A DNA stretch of 10,363 bases from Sphingomonas sp. (GCA_013822915.1 PNLG01000090.1:1-10363); one strand, 5' to 3'; counted from the stretch's first letter, positions 1-7,665 are shown. Program-made: numbers and translations. The notes: generated by a model not told the origin, from the letters alone.

Positions 1-367
1 ATGTCGGCAAAGCCGGGCAGCCGCGCCATTTTTTCATTGAGGCGCGGATTATGCTTCATCGTACACGACCCCAGCGGGAAAAAGCCAAGATCAATGCCGT
101 AATTCTGGCGGCTGAGGCGCGTGTAATGCCGCACCGTCTCCGGCTCTGACAAACCGGGCAGGCCAATCGCCCGCGCCCGCGCCAGCCCGCCAAGGCGGCT
201 TGGGGCGGCCACCACATCGCCGATGTCGACGCCGGTGGTGTTGCCATCGCCAATCTCAAAGATTAGCGCTTCCTCCAGCATCAATCCCTTGTTGCCGGTG
301 AAGGTTGCGGGCGCGGCGGCGTCGCCTGCGCCGCCCATTTCCGGGCGCCATCCGCTTGCGTTGATCG

Positions 368-371
<4 letters not shown>
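1..371 (-). CDS. gcvPB: Glycine dehydrogenase (decarboxylating) subunit 2, N-terminal part (runs off window)
   Basis: This is the second subunit of the split P-protein of the glycine cleavage system. With GcvPA it forms the PLP enzyme that decarboxylates glycine and passes the aminomethyl group to lipoylated GcvH. Only the first 123 codons lie in the window. I read them by hand from an ATG at 371-369, and the frame stays open to the left edge. The hallmark is FFPLGSCTMKHNPRLNE at about residues 97-113, close to the conserved P-protein FPLGSCTMKYNP segment. The PLP-binding lysine is further downstream and cannot be checked here. The start codon overlaps the gcvPA stop as ATGA (371-368), so translational coupling of the two subunits is likely. 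The first 30 or so residues are poorly conserved-looking, but the overlap supports this start. Confidence 0.93.
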
Positions 372-1726
<1,355 letters not shown>

Positions 1727-1735
1727 TTTCAGTTG

Positions 1736-1743
1736 CTCCCCCC
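1736..1743 (-). promoter_or_regulatory. Ribosome binding site of gcvPA inside a repeat arm
   Basis: Read on the minus strand this is GGGGGGAG, ending 9 nt before the gcvPA ATG (1726-1724). Its run of six G residues (1743-1738) is also the 3' end of the 38-nt repeat arm 1738-1775. In the mRNA it can therefore pair with the C-run of the partner arm at 1838-1843. No other good Shine-Dalgarno is visible before this start. Confidence 0.55.
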
Positions 1744-1843
1744 TCCCTGGAAGGGAGGGGTTGGGGGTGGGTTGGTATGGGGCGAGCGTTGACCGAGCCT
1801 ATTGGCCAACCCACCCCCGGCCCCTCCCTTCCAGGGAGGGGGG
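1738..1843. repeat. REP-like long inverted repeat between gcvH and gcvPA
   Basis: Two 38-nt arms (1738-1775 and 1806-1843) are reverse complements except at two adjacent positions (1761-1762 TT against 1819-1820 GG), around a 30-nt spacer (1776-1805). Each arm is itself a near-palindrome, CCCTCCCTGGAAGGGAGGG on the plus strand at 1741-1759. Each arm could thus form a small hairpin, or the two could pair as one long stem. The element occupies almost all of the 123-bp gcvH-gcvPA gap, ending 6 nt from the gcvH stop and 11 nt from the gcvPA start. From memory, sphingomonad genomes carry many intergenic palindromes of this C-rich/G-rich type. Copy number cannot be tested in one window. It is not a classical intrinsic terminator, since no T-run follows it on either strand. 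Confidence 0.85.
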
Positions 1844-1849
1844 TAGAGC

Positions 1850-2221
1850 TCACAGCTTGGCGACAAACGCTTCATAGGCCGCTTCGTCCATCAACCCGTC
1901 CAGTTCGGCGGTATCGGACAGCGTCAGTTTGAAGAACCAGCCATCGCCCTCGGGGTCTTCGTTGACGAGCGCGGGCGTGTCGGCGAGTGCGGCATTGCCC
2001 TCAATCACGGTCCCCGACACCGGCGTATAGACGTCGGACGCGGCCTTGACCGATTCGACGACCGCGGCTTCGTCGCCCTTGGTCAGTTCCTTGCCCTCTT
2101 CGGGGACATCGACGAACACGATGTCGCCAAGCTGCCCTTGCGCGTAATCGGTAATGCCGACGGTGCCGATTTCGCCGTCGAGTTCGATCCATTCATGGTC
2201 TTCGGTAAAATAGCGGCTCAT
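1850..2221 (-). CDS. gcvH: Glycine cleavage system H protein (lipoyl carrier)
   Basis: GcvH carries the aminomethyl intermediate on a lipoylated lysine and shuttles it between the P-, T- and L-proteins. The 123-aa length is standard for bacteria. The lipoylation motif ESVKAASD is present with the acceptor at Lys59. The FTEDHEW N-terminus, GITDYAQGQLGDIVFVDVP (22-40) and the GDGWFFKL region near the C-terminus are typical. The ATG at 2221 follows a strong AGGAGG six bases upstream, within the 12-nt gap after the gcvT stop. That spacing indicates cotranscription with gcvT. This is the best ribosome binding site in the operon, which fits the need for a high level of carrier relative to the enzyme subunits (inference). 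Confidence 0.98.
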   Translation of the reverse strand: MSRYFTEDHEWIELDGEIGTVGITDYAQGQLGDIVFVDVPEEGKELTKGDEAAVVESVKAASDVYTPVSGTVIEGNAALADTPALVNEDPEGDGWFFKLTLSDTAELDGLMDEAAYEAFVAKL

Positions 2222-2233
2222 GCCTGCCTCCTA

Positions 2234-3382
2234 TTAGCGAACATAGCGGTGGGGAGTGAAGGGCATCGCGGTGACGATGCCGGTATGCGCCTTGCCGCGC
2301 TGGGCAAGCGTGATACGCGTGCCGGGGGCGGCAAGCGCTGGCGGGACATAGGCCATGGCAATCGGCGCACCGACGGTTGGCGCAAACCCGCCAGAGGTGA
2401 CGCGGCCGATCGCCGCGCCGCCTGCATCAACCACGCTTGCTCCCTCACGCACGGGTTGTTTGCCATCGATCAACACGCCCACGCGCTTCAAAGCGGGGCC
2501 ATGCTCGCGTTCGGCCAGGATGCGCGCGGCACCGGGGAAATCGGCCGCCTCGCGCCGCCGCTTCGACAGCGCAAAGCCAAGGTCGGCAGCAATCGGCGTC
2601 GTCTCGGGATCAAGGTCGTGCCCGTAAAGCGGCAACCCCGCCTCCAGCCGGAGCGAATCGCGCGCACCAAGGCCGATCGGCTTCACCTCCGGCTCGGCGC
2701 ACAGTGCGTCGGCCAGCGCTTGCGCCGCGTCGGCGGGCACAGAAATCTCAAAACCGTCCTCACCAGTATAGCCTGAGCGGCTAATCCATAGCGACACGCC
2801 CCGCCACTCGAACCCGCCCGCCGTCATGAAAGTCAGCGCCGCCACCCCCGGCACCAGCCGGTCAAGCGCCACGACCGCGCTCGGCCCCTGCAAGGCGAGC
2901 AGCGCCTGATCGGCCATGTGATTGATCGTCACTTCTTCGGGCAGCGCATCAAGCAGATGGCCGATATCGTCATATTTGGTCGCACCATTGACGACCATGT
3001 AAAACGCCGCATCGCCATCAAACGGATTGGCCACGGGGAGCCGCGTCACCATCAGGTCATCAAGAATCCCGCCCGTGTCAGCGAGCAGCAGCGAATAACG
3101 CATCCGCCCCGGTGCCAGCCCGGCAACATCGCCCGGCAACACCCGCTCCAGCGCTGCGGCAACATCGACGCCCGGTTCGGCGGCGGAAAACAGCAACTGG
3201 CCCATATGACTGACATCGAACAGCCCGGCCGATTCGCGCACCCAGAGATGTTCGGCCATGATCCCATCATATTGGATCGGCATGTGATAGCCGGCAAATT
3301 CGACCATTCGGGCCCCGCGCGCCCGGTGCCACCCGTCGAGGGGTAGCGTTTCGATGATTTCGATCACGTCGTCGTCGCTCAT
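2234..3382 (-). CDS. gcvT: Aminomethyltransferase (glycine cleavage T protein)
   Basis: GcvT releases ammonia from aminomethyl-lipoyl GcvH and transfers the one-carbon unit to tetrahydrofolate, giving 5,10-methylene-THF. The protein is 382 aa, slightly longer than the roughly 365-aa average because of an acidic N-terminal stretch before LPLDGWHRARGARMVEFAGY. Family landmarks are the FAGYHMPIQY folate-domain start (29-38), LFDVSHMGQ (54-62), GGILDDL (104-110, containing the conserved catalytic-site Asp), YTGEDGFE near 215, and the C-terminal VTSGGFAPTVG segment. The ATG at 3382 has only a weak GGGAA upstream, so translation may depend on the riboswitch-containing leader directly 5' of it. It is the first gene of the gcv operon. 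An internal start closer to LPLDGW would need a non-ATG codon and is less likely. Confidence 0.97.
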   Translation of the reverse strand: MSDDDVIEIIETLPLDGWHRARGARMVEFAGYHMPIQYDGIMAEHLWVRESAGLFDVSHMGQLLFSAAEPGVDVAAALERVLPGDVAGLAPGRMRYSLLLADTGGILDDLMVTRLPVANPFDGDAAFYMVVNGATKYDDIGHLLDALPEEVTINHMADQALLALQGPSAVVALDRLVPGVAALTFMTAGGFEWRGVSLWISRSGYTGEDGFEISVPADAAQALADALCAEPEVKPIGLGARDSLRLEAGLPLYGHDLDPETTPIAADLGFALSKRRREAADFPGAARILAEREHGPALKRVGVLIDGKQPVREGASVVDAGGAAIGRVTSGGFAPTVGAPIAMAYVPPALAAPGTRITLAQRGKAHTGIVTAMPFTPHRYVR

Positions 3383-3439
3383 CGCCGGTTCCCGTGCATC
3401 GTGGTTACGAAGCGTCGACCGCTTGCCAGCGCCCGATCC

Positions 3440-3628
3440 TCGCCCCCTCTGTCACGGAACCTGAGAGCTTTCATGCGCGGTTGCGACCGGGCACTTACCC
3501 CTTCGGTGGGCTGCGCAATTGCTTGCGAGGCCGCTTTCCAGAGTGTCTTGGCGCCTGCGGTCCGGTTGCCTGAGAGATTCCGGGGCGGTTGCTCCTTCGG
3601 CGGCGGTTATTGCCCGCGCTCTCCCGCA
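3440..3628 (-). ncRNA. Tandem glycine riboswitch (gcvT RNA motif), two aptamers
   Basis: On the minus strand, 5' of gcvT, both halves of the conserved glycine-aptamer core occur twice. Aptamer 1 (about 3628-3553) starts GCGGGAGAGC and has CCGAAGG (3600-3594) and CUCUCAGG (3576-3569). Aptamer 2 (about 3546-3440) has CCGAAGG (3506-3500) and CUCUCAGG (3467-3460). It is closed by ACUCUG near 3545 pairing with CAGAG near 3447. The linker between the aptamers is only a few nucleotides, as in known cooperative tandem forms. About 57 nt separate the second aptamer from the gcvT start. That segment has a short stem (3424-3420 with 3414-3410, 5-nt loop) but no T-run, so translational control is more likely than attenuation (inference). 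Family knowledge: glycine binding usually turns gcv operons on. Confidence 0.95.
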
Positions 3629-3634
3629 TGCGCC

Positions 3635-3649
3635 ATGGCTGAAAGCCAT
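3635..3649 (-). other. Small perfect hairpin immediately 5' of the glycine riboswitch
   Basis: On the minus strand ATGGCT-TTC-AGCCAT forms a 6-bp stem with a 3-nt loop, 7 nt before the first aptamer. It lies inside the presumed transcribed leader. It may act as a separate 5' stabilising hairpin, or compete with the leader-linker pairing known in tandem glycine riboswitches. It could also be chance. No T-run follows, so it is not an intrinsic terminator. Confidence 0.4.
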
Positions 3650-3660
3650 CGACGCAATCG

Positions 3661-3689
3661 GCTTTGGCGCGCCGCAGCAATCGAGTCAA
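3661..3689 (-). promoter_or_regulatory. Weak candidate promoter for the gcv operon
   Basis: On the minus strand TTGACT (3689-3684) matches the first five bases of the sigma-70 -35 consensus. A 17-nt spacer leads to CAAAGC (3666-3661), which is a poor -10. The position, about 35 nt upstream of the riboswitch, is right. A promoter must lie somewhere between 3629 and 3732 unless transcription reads through from the upstream gene. The poor -10 keeps this tentative. Confidence 0.2.
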
Positions 3690-3724
3690 TCGGCGATCGA
3701 TGAGCACGCTGCCAGGGCGGGTAG

Positions 3725-3756
3725 AAAAAGGATCAGTGCCAGTGTGCCCGCGATCC
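3725..3756 (-). terminator. Possible weak intrinsic terminator after the 104-aa gene
   Basis: On the minus strand GGATC (3756-3752) can pair with GATCC (3734-3730), followed at once by TTTTT (3729-3725). The stem is only 5 bp with a 17-nt loop and spans the stop codon of the 104-aa gene, so it is a weak example. If real, it would separate the two small genes from the gcv operon downstream. Confidence 0.3.
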
Positions 3757-4047
3757 AACGTCCGGCTCTGCACCTATTTGCGGCGCTTGCGGTGAAGCCT
3801 CATGGTCAAGCAAAGCTGCAATTTGGCGGATCATCGCATTGCCGCGATCGCTGGTCGAGATCAGGCTTGTCCCTTCCCAGCCACCGGTGAGAACCAGCTG
3901 ACTGCCCGCCACATCAATAACACGGGCGTCGGCAATCTGGCTCACATCCAAAGCCCCAAAAGATTTGAGCACCTTCATAACTTCTGGCAGCAATGCAGCG
4001 TCGAATTCACAGCTAACATGTCCGGTATCGAGCGAAACCACTTGCAT
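3733..4047 (-). CDS. Small protein of unknown function (104 aa)
   Basis: I do not recognise this protein. It is soluble in appearance, with no signal peptide or membrane segment. It reads as an alternating beta/alpha fold: short hydrophobic strands (QVVSL, ARVIDV, SQLVLTGG) and helix-like stretches (AALLPEVMKVLKSFGAL near 17-33, NAMIRQIAALLDHE near 70-83). The last 20 residues are polar, Pro/Gln/His-rich and probably disordered. The ATG at 4047 has a clear GGAG Shine-Dalgarno about 9 nt upstream, which argues for a real gene. A hand count gives G or C at 58 of 104 third positions, against 72 of the first 100 codons of ispH, suggesting different ancestry or relaxed codon selection. It starts 37 nt after the 98-aa gene on the same strand and is probably cotranscribed. 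In that position it could be an immunity or antidote partner, but this is speculative. Confidence 0.72.
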   Translation of the reverse strand: MQVVSLDTGHVSCEFDAALLPEVMKVLKSFGALDVSQIADARVIDVAGSQLVLTGGWEGTSLISTSDRGNAMIRQIAALLDHEASPQAPQIGAEPDVGSRAHWH

Positions 4048-4084
4048 ATCGAATCTCCAAAGCGTTCTTTAGCAGAAGTTGGGT

Positions 4085-4381
4085 TTATGCCAAATTAGCT
4101 GGTCGCGCCGCAGCATCGATCACTGCACGCCAACTGCCGTAACGCTCAAATTGCTGCTCTGCGGTCGGACCTAAGGCGTTGCCGTAAAGCTTTCGATTTC
4201 GGGCATGAATCGCGTCTAGGATCGGGGCAGGAAGCCCGGCCCGATATTGCTCCTTCAACGAATTTCTCGCCGCGACCGCTAGACGCGCAACTGACTCTTC
4301 ATCGGCTCCCCCGGCCAATAGAGATGCGCTGATGAAACCGATTCCTCGGACAACTGCCTCATAATCCGCACGGCTGCTCAC
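4085..4381 (-). CDS. Small protein of unknown function (98 aa), C-terminal toxin-tail-like segment
   Basis: I cannot assign a firm family. The predicted chain is largely helical and begins at a GTG (4381-4379), 12 nt after the stop of the lipoprotein gene, with only a weak GAGG upstream, so it may rely on translational coupling. The C-terminal third contains an ARN-x4-YGN-LGPT pattern followed by F-x2-YGSW-x2-VIDAA-x-RP. From memory this resembles a C-terminal segment of RHS/polymorphic-toxin-type proteins (a YG-x-PLGP...SW-x2-II-x-SA-x-RP pattern), but I could not run a search. Codon use is unusual for the window: CTA three times, TTA, AGA and several CGA codons, with 51 of 98 third positions G or C by hand count. 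It has no signal peptide. It is followed after 37 nt by the 104-aa gene. A free-standing toxin domain, a cargo protein or an uncharacterised conserved protein are all possible. Confidence 0.62.
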   Translation of the reverse strand: MSSRADYEAVVRGIGFISASLLAGGADEESVARLAVAARNSLKEQYRAGLPAPILDAIHARNRKLYGNALGPTAEQQFERYGSWRAVIDAAARPANLA

Positions 4382-4393
4382 GCGGGACCAGCC

Positions 4394-5050
4394 TCAGCGT
4401 GTGGCGTTATATTTCAGCTGATCGTTGGTAAGCTGAAATCCGACCAGCGCTTCAAACGTCGCGCGCTGCACCGCCGCGCGGATATTGGGGCGCGCAAGCG
4501 GATCGACCGCCGCTTCCTCATTCCCCGCCTTGCGCGGACGGGTCAGCAATTTGCGGATATCGGGCGGCAACGTCGCTGCCGAACGCAGCACATTGGCGGT
4601 TGCCTGACCACTGGCCGAGGCGCGCAACTGGCCATCATCGAAATGGACCGCCACCCGGCTGACCCGCTTTGACAGGACCACGGTGCCGCCCTGCAGCACG
4701 GCCACGAAATAAGGGAGGACGACATCGCGCGGACCTTGCGCGTTCGCACGACGCGCCTGCACGTCAAAGGTGATGACCGTCGACACATTTTCGCCAACGT
4801 CGCTGCATGTCGCGCGGACCTTGGTGAGCGTGGCGGTGACATCAATCGCTGCCTGATCGCTGCTGGCGGGCGGATCGAACAGTGTGACGTCCCCGGTGGT
4901 TGCCGGCACGGCGACGGCAGGGCATGCGGTTCGAATCGCCGTAATGCCTTCTGCCGTCAATTCGCCCGCGCGCGTGGCACAACCCGCCAATATGACGCTG
5001 GCAAGTGGCGGCAACATCATGCGCAGCGCAGTGGATTTCGAAACGACCAA
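4394..5050 (-). CDS. Putative lipoprotein of unknown function
   Basis: This 218-aa protein has a type II signal peptide: Lys5 and Arg10, a hydrophobic stretch MMLPPLASVI, then the lipobox LAGC with the lipidated cysteine at Cys24. It should therefore be membrane-anchored and face the periplasm. The mature part has two further cysteines (about 43 and 82) that could form a disulfide. It contains beta-rich stretches (STVITFDVQARR, VVLPYFVAVLQGG, RVSRVAVHFDDGQ) and a basic Lys/Arg-rich segment near 165-172. I do not recognise a family. The start is a TTG at 5050-5048. The ATGs at 5020 and 5017 would remove the positive n-region, whereas TTG is preceded by AGGGTGA and by an in-frame stop, so TTG is preferred. 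It lies 12 nt upstream of the 98-aa gene and is divergent from ispH. Confidence 0.78.
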   Translation of the reverse strand: MVVSKSTALRMMLPPLASVILAGCATRAGELTAEGITAIRTACPAVAVPATTGDVTLFDPPASSDQAAIDVTATLTKVRATCSDVGENVSTVITFDVQARRANAQGPRDVVLPYFVAVLQGGTVVLSKRVSRVAVHFDDGQLRASASGQATANVLRSAATLPPDIRKLLTRPRKAGNEEAAVDPLARPNIRAAVQRATFEALVGFQLTNDQLKYNATR

Positions 5051-5118
5051 GCGAGTTCACCCTTTTTCAACACAATCGGAACGCGCCCCCGCGCGGACCA
5101 CGCTTCGTTCTTGGTCGT

Positions 5119-5147
5119 AGCATAGGAACCGGCTTTCGCGGGCGCAA
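5119..5147 (-). promoter_or_regulatory. Candidate promoter for the lipoprotein gene
   Basis: On the minus strand TTGCGC (5147-5142), a 17-nt spacer and TATGCT (5124-5119) give a plausible but degenerate sigma-70-type promoter. It lies about 70 nt upstream of the TTG start, in the 120-bp gap divergent from ispH. No comparably clear promoter was found for ispH on the plus strand. Confidence 0.3.
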
Positions 5148-5170
5148 GCAATCGCGTAGATAAGCTCGCC

Positions 5171-6130
5171 ATGACCGACCCTGAAAAGCCGCCGCTTGAC
5201 CTGTTGATCGCCGCACCGCGCGGTTTTTGCGCAGGCGTTGACCGCGCCATCCACATCGTCGAACTGGCGATCGAAAAATATGGCGCGCCCGTCTATGTCC
5301 GCCACGAAATCGTCCATAACAAATATGTTGTGGACAGCCTGCGCGCAAAGGGCGCGATTTTCGTCGAGGAACTGGAGGAAGTGCCCGACGGCGTGCCGGT
5401 GGTGTTTTCCGCGCACGGCGTGCCCAAATCGGTGCCAGTTGAGGCGGAGACGCGCGGCCTTGCCTATCTCGACGCGACCTGCCCGCTGGTGTCAAAAGTC
5501 CACCGCCAGGCAGAGCGGCTGGTCGAACAGAGCCGTCACATCATCTTTGTCGGCCATGCCGGCCATCCCGAAGTCATCGGCACCTTTGGTCAAGTGCCGC
5601 CCGGGGCCATGACGCTGGTCGAAACCGTCGAGGATGCCGAGGCGATCGAGGTCGCCGACCCCGGCAACATCGCGTTCCTGACGCAAACCACGCTGTCGGT
5701 CGACGACACCGCCGATATTGTCGCGGTGCTCCAGCGCCGCTTCCCCGAGATCAAAGCACCGCGCGGCGAGGACATCTGCTATGCCACTTCCAACCGGCAG
5801 GCAGCGGTAAAGGCGATTGCCGATCACTGCGATGCGATGCTGGTGATTGGCGCGACCAATTCGTCCAATTCGCTCCGCCTTGTCGAAGTCGCCGAACGGC
5901 AGGGGATCCCTGCGCGGTTGATCCAGCGCGCCAGCGACCTTGACCTGGGCTGGCTGGCGGGGGTGCGCACTTTAGGGATTACGGCGGGGGCATCGGCGCC
6001 CGAAATTCTGGTGCGCGAACTCGTCAACCGGCTGGCCGACCATTACGCCATCACCGAGCGCGAAGAGGAAACCACGCGCGAGACGATTTCGTTCAAGCTC
6101 CCGCGCGGCCTCGAACCCGCCAACGCTTGA
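5171..6130 (+). CDS. ispH: 4-hydroxy-3-methylbut-2-enyl diphosphate reductase
   Basis: IspH (LytB) is the last enzyme of the MEP pathway. It reduces HMBPP to IPP and DMAPP with a [4Fe-4S] cluster. The 319-aa length is normal. The three cluster cysteines are present: Cys20 in APRGFCAGVDRA, Cys104 in LDATCPLVSKVH and Cys203 in GEDICYATSNRQ. The substrate-binding His45 (RHEIVHN), His82 (FSAHGVP), His132 and the catalytic Glu134 (GHAGHPEVIG) are also there, as is TQTTLSVDDT (171-180) with the conserved threonine. The ATG start has only a weak Shine-Dalgarno, but there is no better in-frame alternative before the conserved LLIAAPRGFCAG. It is the first gene of a plus-strand ispH-thrB-rnhA set, an order I recall from other alphaproteobacteria. 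Confidence 0.98.
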   Translation: MTDPEKPPLDLLIAAPRGFCAGVDRAIHIVELAIEKYGAPVYVRHEIVHNKYVVDSLRAKGAIFVEELEEVPDGVPVVFSAHGVPKSVPVEAETRGLAYLDATCPLVSKVHRQAERLVEQSRHIIFVGHAGHPEVIGTFGQVPPGAMTLVETVEDAEAIEVADPGNIAFLTQTTLSVDDTADIVAVLQRRFPEIKAPRGEDICYATSNRQAAVKAIADHCDAMLVIGATNSSNSLRLVEVAERQGIPARLIQRASDLDLGWLAGVRTLGITAGASAPEILVRELVNRLADHYAITEREEETTRETISFKLPRGLEPANA

Positions 6131-6134
6131 ACCC

Positions 6135-7091
6135 GTGGCGGTCTATACGCATGTGTCGGCCGAGGCATTGGCCGATTTCCTGATGCGATTCGATGTCGGC
6201 GAGCTCGTGTCGGCCAAGGGCATTGCCGAGGGGGTGGAGAACAGCAACTATCTGGTCGACACCACCGGCGGACGCTTTTTTCTTACGCTCTACGAAAAGC
6301 GGGTCGATGTAGGCGATCTGCCCTATTTCATGGCTCTGCTCGATCATCTCGATGCCAAGGGCTTGCCCGTGCCGCCTGCGATCAAAGACCGAACCGGCAT
6401 CGAGATTCTTGAGCTAGCGGGACGGCCGACCTGCCTCATCAAATATCTGTCGGGCGTGTCGCCGTCCCACCCAACGCCACAGCAAGCACAGGCGGTGGGC
6501 GTGGCGTTGGGTCGGATGCACCGCGCCGTCGCCGATTTCGAGCCGATCCGTGCGAATTCAATGGGCGTCGAAAGCTGGCGGCCGCTCTTTGAGCGGTGCG
6601 GCGCCGATCTCGATCAAATTCGCCCCGGCTTGTATGACGAGACGGCGCGGCTGGTCGATCAAGTTCTGAAAAACTGGCCGGTGCAGGGTGCCTTGCCGCG
6701 CTGTGCCATCCACGCCGATCTGTTCCCGGACAATGTGCTGATGCGTGGCGACAAAGTCACCGGGTTGATCGACTTCTATTTCGCCTGCACCGATTTTCGC
6801 GCTTATGATCTGGCTGTGACCCACACAGCATGGGCGTTCGATGCAACGGGCACGCACCGCAACGATTCCGTGGGACAGGCGCTTGTCGAGGGATACCGGG
6901 CGACGGTTTCGCTGACCGAATCAGAACTGGTGGCGCTTCCTGCGCTGGCGCGCGGCGCGTGCCTGCGCTTTTTCCTCAGCCGGGCGTGGGACTGGCTGAA
7001 CACCCCTGCCGACGCGTTGGTGACCCGCAAGGATCCGCTCGCCTATCTGCGCCGCTACGAGCATTACATGACGGGCAACGTCTTCGCATGA
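6135..7091 (+). CDS. thrB: Homoserine kinase (phosphotransferase/APH-fold type)
   Basis: This enzyme phosphorylates homoserine to O-phosphohomoserine, the step before threonine synthase. It belongs to the aminoglycoside-phosphotransferase-like ThrB found in alphaproteobacteria and pseudomonads, not to the GHMP-kinase type of enterics. The 318-aa length fits. Kinase-fold landmarks are EGVENSNYLV near the N-terminus, TLYEKR (51-56), LIKYLSG (101-107), the catalytic loop HADLFPDN (His193, Asp195, Asn200) and the metal-binding Asp213 in LIDFYFAC, which replaces DFG. The start is a GTG (6135-6137), only 4 nt after the ispH stop. The first residues AVYTHVS match the usual MAVYT N-terminus of this family, so the GTG is well supported. 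Its stop overlaps the rnhA start as ATGA. Confidence 0.96.
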   Translation: MAVYTHVSAEALADFLMRFDVGELVSAKGIAEGVENSNYLVDTTGGRFFLTLYEKRVDVGDLPYFMALLDHLDAKGLPVPPAIKDRTGIEILELAGRPTCLIKYLSGVSPSHPTPQQAQAVGVALGRMHRAVADFEPIRANSMGVESWRPLFERCGADLDQIRPGLYDETARLVDQVLKNWPVQGALPRCAIHADLFPDNVLMRGDKVTGLIDFYFACTDFRAYDLAVTHTAWAFDATGTHRNDSVGQALVEGYRATVSLTESELVALPALARGACLRFFLSRAWDWLNTPADALVTRKDPLAYLRRYEHYMTGNVFA

Positions 7092-7540
7092 GCGACCGGC
7101 CCCACGTCGAAATCTTCACCGACGGCGCGTGCAAGGGCAATCCCGGCCCCGGCGGCTGGGGCGTCGTGCTGCGGATGGGGACGGTTGAGAAAGAATTGTC
7201 GGGCGGCGAGCCGATGACCACGAACAACCGCATGGAAATGATGGCGGTGGTGCAGGCGCTGGGCGCGCTCAAACGCCCGTGCGCGGTGACAATCTGCACC
7301 GACAGCCGCTATGTCCTCGATGGACTGACCAAATGGGTGCATGGCTGGCAGAAAAACGGCTGGCGCACCGCCGACAAGAAAGCGGTCAAGAATGCCGATT
7401 TGTGGCAAGCACTGCTGGCCGCGGCCAAGCCGCACGACATCGCCTGGCAATGGGTAAAGGGCCATGCCGGCCATCCCGGCAATGAACGCGCCGACACACT
7501 GGCCAGCGACGCCGCGATTGCCGCAGGCCGCACCGCCTAG
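7088..7540 (+). CDS. rnhA: Ribonuclease HI
   Basis: RNase HI cuts the RNA strand of RNA/DNA hybrids during replication, R-loop removal and ribonucleotide excision. The product is 150 aa from the ATG at 7088, the usual bacterial length. Catalytic residues correspond to the E. coli enzyme with an offset of two: Asp12 (IFTDGACKGNPGPGGWG), Glu50 (TNNRMEMMAV), Asp72 (CTDSRYV), His126 and Asp136 (VKGHAGHPGNERAD). The handle region WVHGWQKNGWRTADKKAVKN is present. The frame is open much further upstream, to 6830, but that extension lies wholly within thrB. ATG 7088 overlaps the thrB stop (ATGA, 7088-7091) and immediately precedes the conserved domain, so it is the true start. It is the last gene of the ispH-thrB-rnhA set. 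Confidence 0.98.
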   Translation: MSDRPHVEIFTDGACKGNPGPGGWGVVLRMGTVEKELSGGEPMTTNNRMEMMAVVQALGALKRPCAVTICTDSRYVLDGLTKWVHGWQKNGWRTADKKAVKNADLWQALLAAAKPHDIAWQWVKGHAGHPGNERADTLASDAAIAAGRTA

Positions 7541-7580
7541 CCCTTGTTCCACTTACATCGCATCGGCAGCAGCGCCATCC

Positions 7581-7605
7581 GCGTCGGCGAAACCGAATCC
7601 GACGC
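7581..7605. terminator. Stem-loop between convergent rnhA and the UPF0339 gene
   Basis: GCGTCGG (7581-7587) and CCGACGC (7599-7605) form a 7-bp GC-rich stem around an 11-nt loop, 41 nt after the rnhA stop. There is no T-run on either strand, so a classical intrinsic terminator is not supported. It may mark mRNA 3' ends for one or both convergent genes. The rest of 7541-7665 shows nothing I can name. Confidence 0.3.
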
Positions 7606-7665
7606 CACGCCGCCTAAAGCATGATATTCCCGACGCAATGAGGCGAAGCAGACCAGTTACAAAAT

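Noticed and set aside
1738..1843. The inverted repeat read as a transposon end, CRISPR or intrinsic terminator
   Set aside because: There is no transposase, target duplication, or regularly spaced third copy, and no T-run follows the stem on either strand. A REP-like element fits better.
2138..2776. Plus-strand open frame opposite gcvT/gcvH
   Set aside because: Low-complexity basic product antisense to two conserved genes; no start signal or domain.
3495..3773. Minus-strand open frame of 92 codons and a plus-strand one (3519-3890) in the gcv leader
   Set aside because: They run through the riboswitch aptamers, whose conserved RNA motifs explain the sequence; the products have no protein-like features.
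5057..5495. Minus-strand open frames overlapping the start of ispH
   Set aside because: Antisense to the conserved ispH N-terminus with its cluster cysteine; no plausible ribosome binding site or domain.
6830..7087. Upstream extension of the RNase HI frame
   Set aside because: It lies entirely inside thrB in another frame. ATG 7088 overlaps the thrB stop and sits right before the conserved RNase H domain, so the extension is not coding.
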